From Pseudorhizobium pelagicum (GTDB lineage: Bacteria > Pseudomonadota > Alphaproteobacteria > Rhizobiales > Rhizobiaceae): a DNA stretch of 64,000 nucleotides. Below are positions 29,301-36,741 of the stretch, in pieces. The notes under the pieces were generated by a model, which did no database searches, was not told the DNA's origin, and was given only the letters and a program-made list of their open reading frames with translations. Every line of letters starts with the position of its first letter. Position 1 is the first letter of the stretch. The position numbers and the translations under genes were made by a program. The stretch lies in assembly GCA_000722615.1 (NCBI GenBank), contig JOKI01000001.1, positions 96,240 through 160,239 of the forward strand, given 5' to 3'.

Positions 29301-29453
29301 ACCGTCGCGGAAGGCGTCGAGACGATGCAGCACGCAGCCCTCCTGCGCGAACTGGGATGCGATCTGCTGCAGGGCTACGCCTTTGCCCGGCCGCTTCCCT
29401 TCAACGACTTCACGACGATGGCGCTGGCGAACTGGACGAGGGTGGCGGCCTGA
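26310..29453 (+). CDS. Membrane bifunctional diguanylate cyclase/phosphodiesterase with two PAS domains
   Basis: A 1047-residue inner-membrane protein. A membrane helix (about 24-42), a periplasmic CHASE-like sensor (43-270) and a second helix (about 274-295) are followed by two PAS domains (about 310-440 and 465-600), GGDEF (about 615-775) and EAL (about 790-1035). The cyclase motif is intact (GGDEF at 698-702), and the phosphodiesterase motif is intact (E826-A-L828, DDFGTGHTS). It could therefore make or break c-di-GMP depending on signal; which dominates cannot be seen. Start: ATG with AGGGGCGA just upstream. A single-gene unit; aroC follows 93 bases later. Confidence 0.9.
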   Translation: MDHRSLRSLAARLNKAFKKVHIPVAAVTATAMAVIAVGIVLDQRHQQRYQQELRNQTEEAAAALARRLVTTIESDIAAAQRLSQLLGGPVEGTGQILHRFVEQELAKNPRLIGFGLAPGFKLARVLSRAPVPGSKTAGPDAKLAEIIQGPLALQKLTLMSNPGMDFLTLIHPDEAKAGAKPAGAVLVLIDKKQLMLDVGFDSSPGDPQLPALDWLTISVRDIRETKDQFFFGDSAVDHLAPVTWSLSVADATWQIHAVPAAGWTMSAPDQMQYRFSLALGGLALIIPILMASLLIGERNRNIAALKVREANLLELSQRFSLAMEASKIGVWEVIGDGQHLFWDDRAAALHGCQGNGLENRLEEWLNAIYPEDRASAEAHFFTCICAEHTCTETYRIATPDGAVRHVRSAGASYRNPDGSMRTAGIVWDVTSDAMMTQTLRQAKQVSDIKNAELELALDEISRREQELEELSNKLDLALASYSCGIWEFDLATNTERWDERMCQLYGVPYTDGIVSKEQWLTFIHPDDRKAALDVSSRLQNRDMNDVLLVRVLQADGSVRYVRSVGQLQTDRNGNNKIVGIAFDVTEDALLTAELTTAKAESDAKNMELEIAKSRIEHNALHDPLTSLANRRKLDVELDGISRGSRDERQTFAILHLDLDRFKQINDTLGHAAGDAMLVHAANVLSRTVRQTDIVARIGGDEFVIVARGTNSQEEMAQLANRVITELRQPIDFEGFECRCGVSIGIAMASGLNIDARRILVNADMALYRAKAMGRNRHEFFTQNLQAEIISHKRTADELLAGIERQEFVTWYQPQFDAVTTELTGVEALVRWQHPHHGILAPDRFLKIAEDLNVTSLLDHIVLETVLRDKQRWAQMGLHVPKVSVNVSSRRLHDQSLVEVLTNLDIPPNQISFELVESIFLDEHEDIAATNLEQIKALGIDIEIDDFGTGHTSIVSLLKLKPKRLKIDRQLVMPILHSPQERALVRSIIEIARSLGVETVAEGVETMQHAALLRELGCDLLQGYAFARPLPFNDFTTMALANWTRVAA

Positions 29454-29546
29454 CGGCTTGAAGAAGGGCTTGTAGCCTGCCGTCGTTGCCCTTAAGAAAC
29501 CCGCGTCGGGGTACGGCACCAGCCACCCCTCCACGATTGGTCCGTC

Positions 29547-30644
29547 ATGTCTCACAACACCTTTGGCCATCTTTTCCGCGTCACCACCTGGGGTGAAAGC
29601 CACGGGCCGTCGCTCGGCTGCGTCGTCGACGGCTGCCCTCCCGGTATCCGACTGACGCTTTCCGAGATCCAGAGCTGGATGGACAAGCGCAAGCCCGGCC
29701 AGTCGCGCTTCGTGACGCAGCGGCGCGAGGACGACGTTGTGAAGATCCTGTCCGGCGTGATGCTGGACGAGGACGGCGAGACGATGATCACCACGGGGAC
29801 GCCGATCTCCATGCTGATCGAGAACACCGACCAGCGCTCCAAGGATTATGGCGACATCGCCCGCCGCTACCGGCCGGGCCATGCGGACTTCACCTACGAC
29901 CTGAAATACGGCATCCGCGACTATCGCGGTGGCGGCCGTTCCTCGGCGCGCGAGACGGCAGCCCGTGTGGCCGCCGGCGCAGTCGCCCGCAAGGTGCTGC
30001 CGGACCTCGTGGTGCGCGCTGCACTGGTGCAGATCGGCAAGCACAAGATCAACCGCGCCAACTGGGATTGGGACCAGGTCAACGAAAACCCGTTTTTTGC
30101 TCCCGATCCGCAGATCGTGCCGGTCTGGGAGGACTATCTCGATACCATCCGCAAGTCCGGATCGTCGATCGGCGCCGTCATCGAGGTGGTCGCGGAAAAC
30201 GTTCCCGCGGGCCTCGGCGCGCCGGTCTACGGCAAGCTCGACCAGGACATCGCGTCGCTCCTGATGTCGATCAATGCCGTCAAGGGCGTCGAGATCGGCG
30301 AAGGTTTTGCTTCCGCCGAGCTCTCCGGCGAGGAGAATGCCGACGAGATGCGCATGGGCAACGACGGCGTGCCGCTGTTTCTTTCCAACCATGCCGGCGG
30401 CATCCTCGGCGGCATCTCCACCGGCCAGCCGATCGTCGCGCGCTTCGCCATCAAGCCTACGTCGTCGATCCTGACCGAACGGCAGTCGATCGATGCCGAT
30501 GGCAACAATGTCGAGGTGCGCACCAAGGGCCGTCACGACCCCTGCGTCGGCATCCGCGCCGTGCCGATCGGCGAGGCCATGGTGGCCTGCGCCATCGTCG
30601 ACCATTACCTCCGGGACCGGGGCCAGACCGGCCGGCTGCGATAA
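29547..30644 (+). CDS. aroC: Chorismate synthase
   Basis: A 365-residue FMN-dependent enzyme making chorismate, the branch point to aromatic amino acids. Signatures are [18 protein letters not shown] at the start, [35 protein letters not shown], and the C-terminal [17 protein letters not shown]. Full length. It is followed after 11 bases by the ribB-like gene, presumably an operon. Confidence 0.97.
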   Translation: MSHNTFGHLFRVTTWGESHGPSLGCVVDGCPPGIRLTLSEIQSWMDKRKPGQSRFVTQRREDDVVKILSGVMLDEDGETMITTGTPISMLIENTDQRSKDYGDIARRYRPGHADFTYDLKYGIRDYRGGGRSSARETAARVAAGAVARKVLPDLVVRAALVQIGKHKINRANWDWDQVNENPFFAPDPQIVPVWEDYLDTIRKSGSSIGAVIEVVAENVPAGLGAPVYGKLDQDIASLLMSINAVKGVEIGEGFASAELSGEENADEMRMGNDGVPLFLSNHAGGILGGISTGQPIVARFAIKPTSSILTERQSIDADGNNVEVRTKGRHDPCVGIRAVPIGEAMVACAIVDHYLRDRGQTGRLR

Positions 30645-30655
30645 GGAAATTCCGC

Positions 30656-31756
30656 ATGGCCTATGACCAGAAGCGCATCGTCGATGCCATCCGCGCCTTC
30701 GAAGCCGGCGAGATCGTCGTCGTGACCGATGATGACGACCGCGAGAACGAGGGCGACCTGATCGTCGCCGCAGTTCACTGCACCGCCGAGAAGATGGCTT
30801 TCATCGTGCGCCACACGTCGGGGATCGTCTGCGCGCCGATGCCGCGCGAGGAGGCCAAGCGGCTGAACCTCAACGCCATGGTGGCCGAGAACGACAGCGC
30901 CCATACCACCGCCTTCACCGTCACCGTCGACTTCAAGCACGGCACGACGACCGGCATCTCCGCCGACGATCGAACACTCACCGTCCGCAACCTCGCCAAC
31001 CCGAACGCCGGTCCCGCCGACTTCGTGCGTCCGGGCCATATCTTTCCGCTGATCGCCCGCGAGGGCGGCGTGCTGATGCGCTCGGGCCACACGGAAGCGG
31101 CGGTCGACCTCTGCAAGCTTGCCGGGCTGCCGCCGGTGGGCGTCATCTGCGAACTGGTCAACGACAACGGCTCGGTGATGCGCGGCGCGCAGGTCGCGGA
31201 ATTTGCCCAGAAGAACGGGCTGAAGCAGGTCTCCGTCGCAGACCTGATCGCCTACCGGCAGCGCAAGGAGACGCTGATCGAGCTGCAGTCGAAGTTCGAG
31301 GTCGAGACTCCCTACGGCAAGGCCAAGGGGCATGCCTATTCCCTGCCCTGGGATCCGATGCAGCATGTGGCCGTGATCTTCGGCGACATCCGCGACGGCG
31401 TCGACATTCCCGTCCGGCTGCACCTGGAGAACGTCGCCGACGACGTCTTCGGGGTTCGCCGGTCGCTCGACACCTACATGCAGAAGATTGCCGAAGAAGG
31501 CCGCGGCCTGATCATCTACCTGCGCGAGGGTTCCGTCGGCGTCGGCCAGAAGGATCACGGACGCCGGCACCGGCATGACGAGGAAGTGCACGAGCAGGCC
31601 AAGGAACGCGACAACGAGTGGCTGGAAATCGGCCTCGGCGCACAGATCCTGAAGGATCTCGGCATCAGCTCGATCAAGCTCCTGACCCGCAGCGAACGCC
31701 ACTACGTGGGCCTCGAGGGCTTCGGGATCCGGATCGCGGAAACGGTCATCTGCTGA
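30656..31756 (+). CDS. ribB: 3,4-dihydroxy-2-butanone 4-phosphate synthase with degenerate GTP cyclohydrolase II domain
   Basis: A 366-residue RibBA-architecture protein. The N-terminal RibB domain (1-205) is complete: DDDDRENEGDLI, RHTSGIVCAP and GHTEAAVDLCKLAG. It makes the four-carbon unit of riboflavin from ribulose 5-phosphate. The C-terminal domain (about 210-366) aligns with GTP cyclohydrolase II, but all three zinc cysteines are lost: the positions hold Asn259, Ser270 and Asp272 around DVFGVRR. So only the RibB activity is expected, and a separate RibA is needed. AAGGA precedes the ATG. Convergent with the RES gene, 7 bases apart. Confidence 0.93.
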   Translation: MAYDQKRIVDAIRAFEAGEIVVVTDDDDRENEGDLIVAAVHCTAEKMAFIVRHTSGIVCAPMPREEAKRLNLNAMVAENDSAHTTAFTVTVDFKHGTTTGISADDRTLTVRNLANPNAGPADFVRPGHIFPLIAREGGVLMRSGHTEAAVDLCKLAGLPPVGVICELVNDNGSVMRGAQVAEFAQKNGLKQVSVADLIAYRQRKETLIELQSKFEVETPYGKAKGHAYSLPWDPMQHVAVIFGDIRDGVDIPVRLHLENVADDVFGVRRSLDTYMQKIAEEGRGLIIYLREGSVGVGQKDHGRRHRHDEEVHEQAKERDNEWLEIGLGAQILKDLGISSIKLLTRSERHYVGLEGFGIRIAETVIC

Positions 31757-31763
31757 GAAAACC

Positions 31764-32462
31764 CTAGCCGGCGATCGGTCCATCGACGGCCGGTGCCGGC
31801 TGCCCGCGCCAGGTCAGCCGGTAGACATCGCCCTGCCGCACCGACTGCACCGCCGCCGGCCGCAGCACGGCAAAGCATGTGCCGCCGGCGTGGCGGACCG
31901 ACGGATAGAGGATGCCGTTCAACCCGTGGGCGCGGGCCTGCTCGGCCAGAAGGTTGCCCACCGGGTATCCGACCCGCATATCCGGGGCCAGCGCCGCGTG
32001 ATCCGGCCGCGCCTCCAGGTCCAGGAACTCCCCCGACAGGCTGCAGAACATTTCTGCGTATTCCACGACCGCGCGAAACTCGCCGGTGCGGGCCAGAAAC
32101 TCGGTCATGTGGAAGGTGATTTCCGCCAGGCAGGTCTCGACCGCCAGCGCCGCGTACCAGGCGCCACGGCTTTCTCCGTTGAAGCGGCTCGGCTCGCGCG
32201 GTTTGGCGTAGGCAAAGCTCGCGTTGATGAAATGCGCATGCGGCACGTCGTAGACCAGTTCCTGCGCGGAAAGACCGGAGATTCCGGTCGTCTGCGCCAT
32301 GGTCCGACTGCTGGTCGCGCCCTCGATCTCGGCCAGTTGCGCCAGTCCGTCCTCGTCATCGACGAGAGGCGCCAGAACGGGTGCGCGTAGCCGCGCCGTC
32401 GAGACCAGCCGCACCGTCTTCGGATGGGCGACGGTGACTACCGGAATGCCATCGATGTCCAA
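31764..32462 (-). CDS. RES domain toxin (NAD+-targeting type) of a RES-Xre module
   Basis: A 232-residue RES-domain protein. Family landmarks are SRFNGESRGAWYAALAVE (Arg93, Tyr103, Glu109) and CLAEITFHM. Characterised RES toxins degrade NAD+ and stop growth. The start is a TTG at 32462 that directly abuts the antitoxin stop (TAG-TTG), so translation probably depends on coupling and a poor initiation codon, keeping toxin below antitoxin. Second gene of a two-gene operon. Confidence 0.9.
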   Translation of the reverse strand: MDIDGIPVVTVAHPKTVRLVSTARLRAPVLAPLVDDEDGLAQLAEIEGATSSRTMAQTTGISGLSAQELVYDVPHAHFINASFAYAKPREPSRFNGESRGAWYAALAVETCLAEITFHMTEFLARTGEFRAVVEYAEMFCSLSGEFLDLEARPDHAALAPDMRVGYPVGNLLAEQARAHGLNGILYPSVRHAGGTCFAVLRPAAVQSVRQGDVYRLTWRGQPAPAVDGPIAG

Positions 32463-32894
32463 CTACAGTCCTCCGCGAACCGCATCGACGTAGCGGCGAA
32501 CATCGAGCATCAGCGGGATGCCGCCATCGATCATGGCGGCAACCGGGTTGCGGCCCTGGAAGATCGGGCCGGAATTGGCCAAGAGCAGCCAGCGGTCGGC
32601 CATGGCATCGGCAAACAACAGATGCAGGGCCTTGTAGATCCCGGTGAGGATCGAGATGCGGGTCATCTGGTCCTGGGTCAGCGACCGGGCCCGGCCCTCT
32701 GGTTTCAGGCGCTCCCATGTGCTGACGGAGACGCCGAGGAGGGCTGCGGCCTGACCGGCGGTCAGTCCCCATTGCTCCACGAGACGGCGATAGGCCTTTA
32801 GGGCCGTCCCTGCGAGGCGGTCGCGGTCAGCTTCCGCTGCAAAACCCTGACGCGGTGCGGGGACCGTTTGCACAAGTACCAATGGATCGGCCAT
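32463..32894 (-). CDS. Xre/MbcA/ParS-type antitoxin (DUF2384) of a RES-Xre module
   Basis: A 143-residue antitoxin: N-terminal helix-turn-helix (LTAGQAAALLGVSVSTWERL) and a C-terminal toxin-binding domain with the DUF2384 signature (ILTGIYKALHLLF, then PIFQGRNPVAAMIDGG). It should bind the RES toxin and repress the operon. The ATG at 32894 has GGAGG six bases upstream; a TTG one codon earlier is less likely. Two operator-like repeats lie directly upstream. Confidence 0.92.
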   Translation of the reverse strand: MADPLVLVQTVPAPRQGFAAEADRDRLAGTALKAYRRLVEQWGLTAGQAAALLGVSVSTWERLKPEGRARSLTQDQMTRISILTGIYKALHLLFADAMADRWLLLANSGPIFQGRNPVAAMIDGGIPLMLDVRRYVDAVRGGL

Positions 32895-32904
32895 CAATTG
32901 CCTC

Positions 32905-32939
32905 CGTCATTTGACGGGTTCTTCATACGTCATTTGACG
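32905..32939. promoter_or_regulatory. Two direct copies of a 12-bp inverted-repeat operator (antitoxin autoregulation)
   Basis: CGTCATTTGACG occurs at 32905-32916 and again at 32928-32939, 23 bases start to start. Each copy is an inverted repeat (CGTCA-TT-TGACG). The near copy is 11 bases from the antitoxin ATG. This fits a dimeric Xre repressor binding twice on nearly the same helix face. Confidence 0.7.
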
Positions 32940-32968
32940 AGATTAATCCAGTGCTGATGGAATTGGCA

Positions 32969-34159
32969 CTAGCCGCGCCATCCCTCAAGGAAAATGAGCC
33001 GCTCGACACCGGCAAAACGAGCCACCCGCGACAGCTCGGCTTCGAGCTTCTCCAGCCTGCCGCTGGAGGCGCGGACGCCAGGCTCCAGCCACAGCCGGCG
33101 GACATCGAGACTGCCGGCTGTGCGGTCGGCCTTCATGTCGATGCGGCCGATCATGCGGTCGCCCTCGATCAGCGGGAAGACATAGTAGCCATATTGCCGC
33201 TTCGGCTCGGGCACGAAGATCTCGATGCGGTAGCTGAAATCAAACAGCCGTTCGGCGCGGTTGCGGTCGCGCAGCAGCGGGTCGAAGGGGCTCAACACCC
33301 GCACCCGTGCCGGCGGCTCGGGGATGTCTCCTAGATGCGTGGGAAAGCCCTCGAAAGCGAAGGCCGCGCGGGGGCGGCCGCCTTTGGCGTTCTCGACAGT
33401 GACCTCCGTCAGCTCCGCGCGATGGGTGTCGACCCAGTCCTTTGCCTCCTGCGGGGTGACGAGATCCCAGAAGGCTGCAATTTCGCCGTGGGTGGCAAAG
33501 CCCAGCCGCTGGAGGGCGCTGCGGCAGGCCCAGTCGACGAACTCCGCGTGGTCGACCTCCGGCGCGTAGTGATGGGCCGGCAGCACGCGCTCGGTCAGGT
33601 CGTAGATCTTCTGGAAGTTGACGCGACCGGCGATCGCCAGCTTTCCCGTGTGCCAGTAGTATTCGAGTGCCGTCTTGTTCGGGTGCCAGTTCCACCAGCC
33701 GCCGGACCTGTGCTCCTCGGCCTTCATCTCGCGCGACATGATCGGGCCGGCGTCAACGATCCGCTGATATGTTTCCTCGAATGCGCTGTCGAAATCCTCC
33801 CCCTGCCATTTGCGCCAGCGTTCGCCGATGACGGCCTCGCGGCGGCGGAAGCGGTGCTTCCAGTAGCGGAAAAAGGCGGCGGGAATGATCGACGCGTCGT
33901 GCGTCCAGTGCTCGAAGAGTTCCCCGTCCTTCTCCAGCAGTTGCTGCAGGTGTTCGCGGCGGTAGGTCTGGCTGCGGGAAAACAGGATCATCTGATGGGC
34001 GCGGTCGACGGTCGCGATACTGTCGATCTGCACGAAGCCGAGCTTGTCGATCAGGGCCAGCAATCCTGCCTTGTCGAGGCTGCGAGAGGGCGGCAGGGAG
34101 AGGCCCTGCCGTTCCAGAAAGATTTTTCGCGCCTGCTCGTTGCTCAGAAGAATCGCCAT
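32969..34159 (-). CDS. YcaQ/AlkX-type winged-helix DNA glycosylase (HTH_42 family)
   Basis: A 396-residue protein of the HTH_42 family, whose characterised members (E. coli YcaQ, Streptomyces AlkZ) remove alkylated bases and unhook DNA crosslinks. Visible are the N-terminal winged-helix start (SNEQARKIFLERQGL), the catalytic Q-x-D type motif in FVQIDSI, RAHQMILFSRSQTY, and C-terminal LSPFDPLLRDRNRAERLFDF and YGYYVFPLIEGDRMIGRID. The ATG at 34159 begins at the family start. Divergent from bioM, unlinked to the RES-Xre pair except by strand. Confidence 0.87.
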   Translation of the reverse strand: MAILLSNEQARKIFLERQGLSLPPSRSLDKAGLLALIDKLGFVQIDSIATVDRAHQMILFSRSQTYRREHLQQLLEKDGELFEHWTHDASIIPAAFFRYWKHRFRRREAVIGERWRKWQGEDFDSAFEETYQRIVDAGPIMSREMKAEEHRSGGWWNWHPNKTALEYYWHTGKLAIAGRVNFQKIYDLTERVLPAHHYAPEVDHAEFVDWACRSALQRLGFATHGEIAAFWDLVTPQEAKDWVDTHRAELTEVTVENAKGGRPRAAFAFEGFPTHLGDIPEPPARVRVLSPFDPLLRDRNRAERLFDFSYRIEIFVPEPKRQYGYYVFPLIEGDRMIGRIDMKADRTAGSLDVRRLWLEPGVRASSGRLEKLEAELSRVARFAGVERLIFLEGWRG

Positions 34160-34269
34160 GCGCTGGAGAGTAGGCCGAAGGCGTGGCGGCTGCAATGTTC
34201 ACGGTCTGTTTTGCGTTCCCCTCCCCGTCCATCCGGTCTATAGCAGCCGTCGACAGATGAGGGTTGGAC

Positions 34270-34950
34270 GTGGACATCCGTTTCGAACAGGCCGGCGCGC
34301 GCTTTGCAGGGCGCCTTGCGGTGGAGCCGCTGACGATTTCGCTGACGGAACGGCGGATCGGCATCATCGGGCTGAACGGCTCCGGCAAGACGACGTTTGC
34401 GCGGATGATCAACGGGCTGGTCACGCCGAGCATGGGCCGTGTCACCGTCAACGGCGTCGATACCGTCGACGATGCCGAGGCGGTGCGCAGCCAGGTAGGC
34501 TTTATCTTCCAGAACCCGCAGAACCAGATCATCCTGCCGATCCTGCGCGAGGACATTGCGCTGGGCCTGAAGAGCCGGCGGCTGCCGGCGGCAGCGGTGG
34601 AGGCAGCTGTTCAAGGCATCCTCGGCCGTTTCGACATCGGGCATCTGGCAGGACGGCGTGCCCACGAGCTTTCGGGCGGGGAGCTGCAGCTGGCGGCACT
34701 TGCCTCCGTGCTGGTGACGGAACCGCGGATCGTCATCCTCGACGAGCCGACCAACCAGCTCGACCTGAAGAACCGGGCACTCGTCGAGGCGACGCTCAAC
34801 GGGCTCGACGAGAGCGTGCTCGTTATCAGTCACGACCTGGCGCTGATTGCCGATTTCGATCGCGTGCTGCTGTTTCATGAAGGACGCCTCCTCACGGACG
34901 GGCTGCCTTCGGAGGTGATCGCGCGCTACCGGGAGGTCGCGACGCTATGA
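34270..34950 (+). CDS. bioM: Biotin ECF transporter ATPase BioM
   Basis: A 226-residue ABC ATPase powering biotin uptake with BioN and BioY. Walker A is GLNGSGKTT, Q-loop QNPQNQI, signature LSGGELQLAA, Walker B IVILDEP and switch His in VISHD. A GTG at 34270 is chosen because GAGGG sits six bases upstream; an in-frame TTG at 34264 touches that site. First of three overlapping or close genes. Confidence 0.93.
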   Translation: MDIRFEQAGARFAGRLAVEPLTISLTERRIGIIGLNGSGKTTFARMINGLVTPSMGRVTVNGVDTVDDAEAVRSQVGFIFQNPQNQIILPILREDIALGLKSRRLPAAAVEAAVQGILGRFDIGHLAGRRAHELSGGELQLAALASVLVTEPRIVILDEPTNQLDLKNRALVEATLNGLDESVLVISHDLALIADFDRVLLFHEGRLLTDGLPSEVIARYREVATL

Positions 34951-35567
34951 ATTCGCTCTATGTCGAGGGCGACAGCTTTCTCCACCGGCTGCCGCCGGGC
35001 CTGAAGCTGCTGCTGCTGCTGGCGGTGAGCCTTGCCCTCTTCCTCACCCGCTCGCCGCTGTTCCTCGGCGGTGCCGCGGCTGCCGGCGTGCTTCTCTACG
35101 CGTCGCTCGGCATCGGCTGGCGGCAGAGCTGGATACGCCTGCGACCGATCCTGCTGACGATCGCGATCGTGGCGCTGGCGACACTGCTGCTGGAATCGGT
35201 GGAAGACGGGATGGTCGCGCTGCTGCGGCTGACGACCCTGATGCTGGTGGCGGCGGCGGTCACCGCGACGACGCCCGTCGGCGCCTTCATCGATGCCGTC
35301 ACCCGTGCCGCCCTGCCGCTGGAAAAGCTGGGACTGGTCAGGGCTTCCGACATCGGGCTTGCGGTCGGCCTGGTGATCCGCTTCGTTCCGGAGGTCATTT
35401 CCCGCTATCAGGCGCTTCGCACGGCGCATCAGGCCCGCGGCCTGAAGGTGCGGCCGACGACGATGATCGTGCCGCTGATCATCCAGACGTTGAAGTCCGC
35501 CGACGAGATCGCCGCAGCGATTGACGCGCGCGGCATACGCGGGCAAAAACGCCAGCGAAAATCCTAG
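34947..35567 (+). CDS. bioN: Biotin ECF transporter T component BioN
   Basis: A 206-residue energy-coupling membrane protein with about five helices and the ECF-T motifs SFLHRLPPGLK at the start and ARG-containing loops near the C-terminus (RTAHQARGLKVRP and DARGIRGQKR), which contact the ATPase. It overlaps bioM by four bases. Confidence 0.92.
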   Translation: MNSLYVEGDSFLHRLPPGLKLLLLLAVSLALFLTRSPLFLGGAAAAGVLLYASLGIGWRQSWIRLRPILLTIAIVALATLLLESVEDGMVALLRLTTLMLVAAAVTATTPVGAFIDAVTRAALPLEKLGLVRASDIGLAVGLVIRFVPEVISRYQALRTAHQARGLKVRPTTMIVPLIIQTLKSADEIAAAIDARGIRGQKRQRKS

Positions 35568-35577
35568 GAGCATACCC

Positions 35578-36141
35578 ATGTCGACACGCGACCTCGTCCT
35601 TGCCGCCCTCTTTGCCGCCATCATCGTGGCACTCGGGCTTCTGCCGCCGATCATGCTCGGCTTCATCCCGGTGCCGATCACGGCACAGTCGATGGGCGTG
35701 ATGCTGGCGGGCGTCATCCTCGGCGCGCGGCGCGGCACGGTGGCAGTCCTCCTCGTCCTGCTGCTGGCGGCGATCGGCCTGCCGGTTCTCTCGGGCGGCC
35801 GTGGTGGTCTCGCCGTCTTCGCGGCGCCGACGACCGGCTATCTGATCGGCTGGGTGTTTGCCGCCTTCGTCACCGGCGCGCTGGCCGAACGCCTCGTCCG
35901 ACCGGCGCAGGGCGCCCTTGCGCAGAGCCTCGGCTTCTTTGCCGCCGCCGTCGCCGGCGGGGTGGTGGTGCTTTACGCCTTCGGCATCACCTATCTGGCC
36001 GTCGTCACCGGCATCGACTTCGGCAAGGCCTTCCTCGGCTCGATGGCCTTCATCCCGGGCGACCTGATCAAGGCCGCCGTCGCAGCACTCGCGGCCCGCG
36101 CCGTGATGGCCGGCTACCCGCTCCTGCCGGCCCGGGCCTGA
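35578..36141 (+). CDS. bioY: Biotin-binding S component BioY
   Basis: A 187-residue six-helix membrane protein that binds biotin. It has the BioY signatures PVPITAQSMGVMLAGVILGARRG, split here as PITAQSMGVMLAG and GARRGTVAV, GGRGGLAVFAAPTTGYLIGW and FIPGDLIKAAVAA. The ATG has AGGAG upstream, 10 bases after bioN. Its TGA stop abuts the cytochrome gene's stop on the other strand, forming TGATCA. No biotin synthesis gene is in the window. Confidence 0.94.
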   Translation: MSTRDLVLAALFAAIIVALGLLPPIMLGFIPVPITAQSMGVMLAGVILGARRGTVAVLLVLLLAAIGLPVLSGGRGGLAVFAAPTTGYLIGWVFAAFVTGALAERLVRPAQGALAQSLGFFAAAVAGGVVVLYAFGITYLAVVTGIDFGKAFLGSMAFIPGDLIKAAVAALAARAVMAGYPLLPARA

Positions 36142-36741
36142 TCACCGCACCGGCTCGATCTCGATCTCGGTTCCGGCATACCAGTCGGCGACGGTGCGGA
36201 TTTCCGCATCCGTCAGGCCGGCGGCAATCTCCGACATCACCGGGTGCTGCCGCTTGCCGCCACGAAACGCCTTGAGCTGGGTGGCGATATAGATCGCGTT
36301 CTCGCCTGCGAGATTGGGCGCGTCCTCGATGACCGCCAGACCGTCGGCCCCGTGACAGGAGACGCAGGCCTCCGGCGCCGCCTCTCCGGCAGGGCCGGGC
36401 GGCGGTCGGGCCGTCACCGTCTGCGCCGCGTACCACGCCGCCAGATCGGCGATCGCCTGGTCGTCGAGGCCCTTTGCCACCACCGACATCATCTCGTGGG
36501 TCCGGGTCCCGTCGCGAAAGGCGGCGAGCTGGTGGATCAGATAGGCAGCGCTTTCGCCGCCGATGTGCGGAGCGATCGGAATGCGCGCCTTCCCCTCCAG
36601 TCCATGGCAGGTGCGGCACATTCCGGCCTTGCCGCGACCGGCGGCCGGGTCCCCCACCACGGCCTGCGCCAGGGCAGAGGACGACAGGATGCCCTGGGCG
36701 AGGAGAACCCCGCCCAGGGCAAAGAGCCAGTGGCCGCGCAT
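36142..36741 (-). CDS. Di-haem c-type cytochrome (c4/c553-like), periplasmic
   Basis: A 199-residue exported protein: signal peptide (residues 1-26, ending ALAQA), then two haem domains with CRTCH and CVSCH, each followed by a YLIHQLAAFRDGTR / YIATQLKAFRGGKR motif and a Met ligand (MMSVV, PVMSE). This tandem design resembles cytochrome c4. Its ATG shares one base with the stop of the dehydrogenase gene (TGATG), so it is tightly coupled to it and is its likely electron acceptor. Confidence 0.9.
   Translation of the reverse strand: MRGHWLFALGGVLLAQGILSSSALAQAVVGDPAAGRGKAGMCRTCHGLEGKARIPIAPHIGGESAAYLIHQLAAFRDGTRTHEMMSVVAKGLDDQAIADLAAWYAAQTVTARPPPGPAGEAAPEACVSCHGADGLAVIEDAPNLAGENAIYIATQLKAFRGGKRQHPVMSEIAAGLTDAEIRTVADWYAGTEIEIEPVR

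Noticed and set aside
34230..34260. Possible BioR operator upstream of bioM (CTATA in GGTCTATAGC)
   Set aside because: Only a five-base core matches the palindromic BioR consensus; too weak to claim biotin control.
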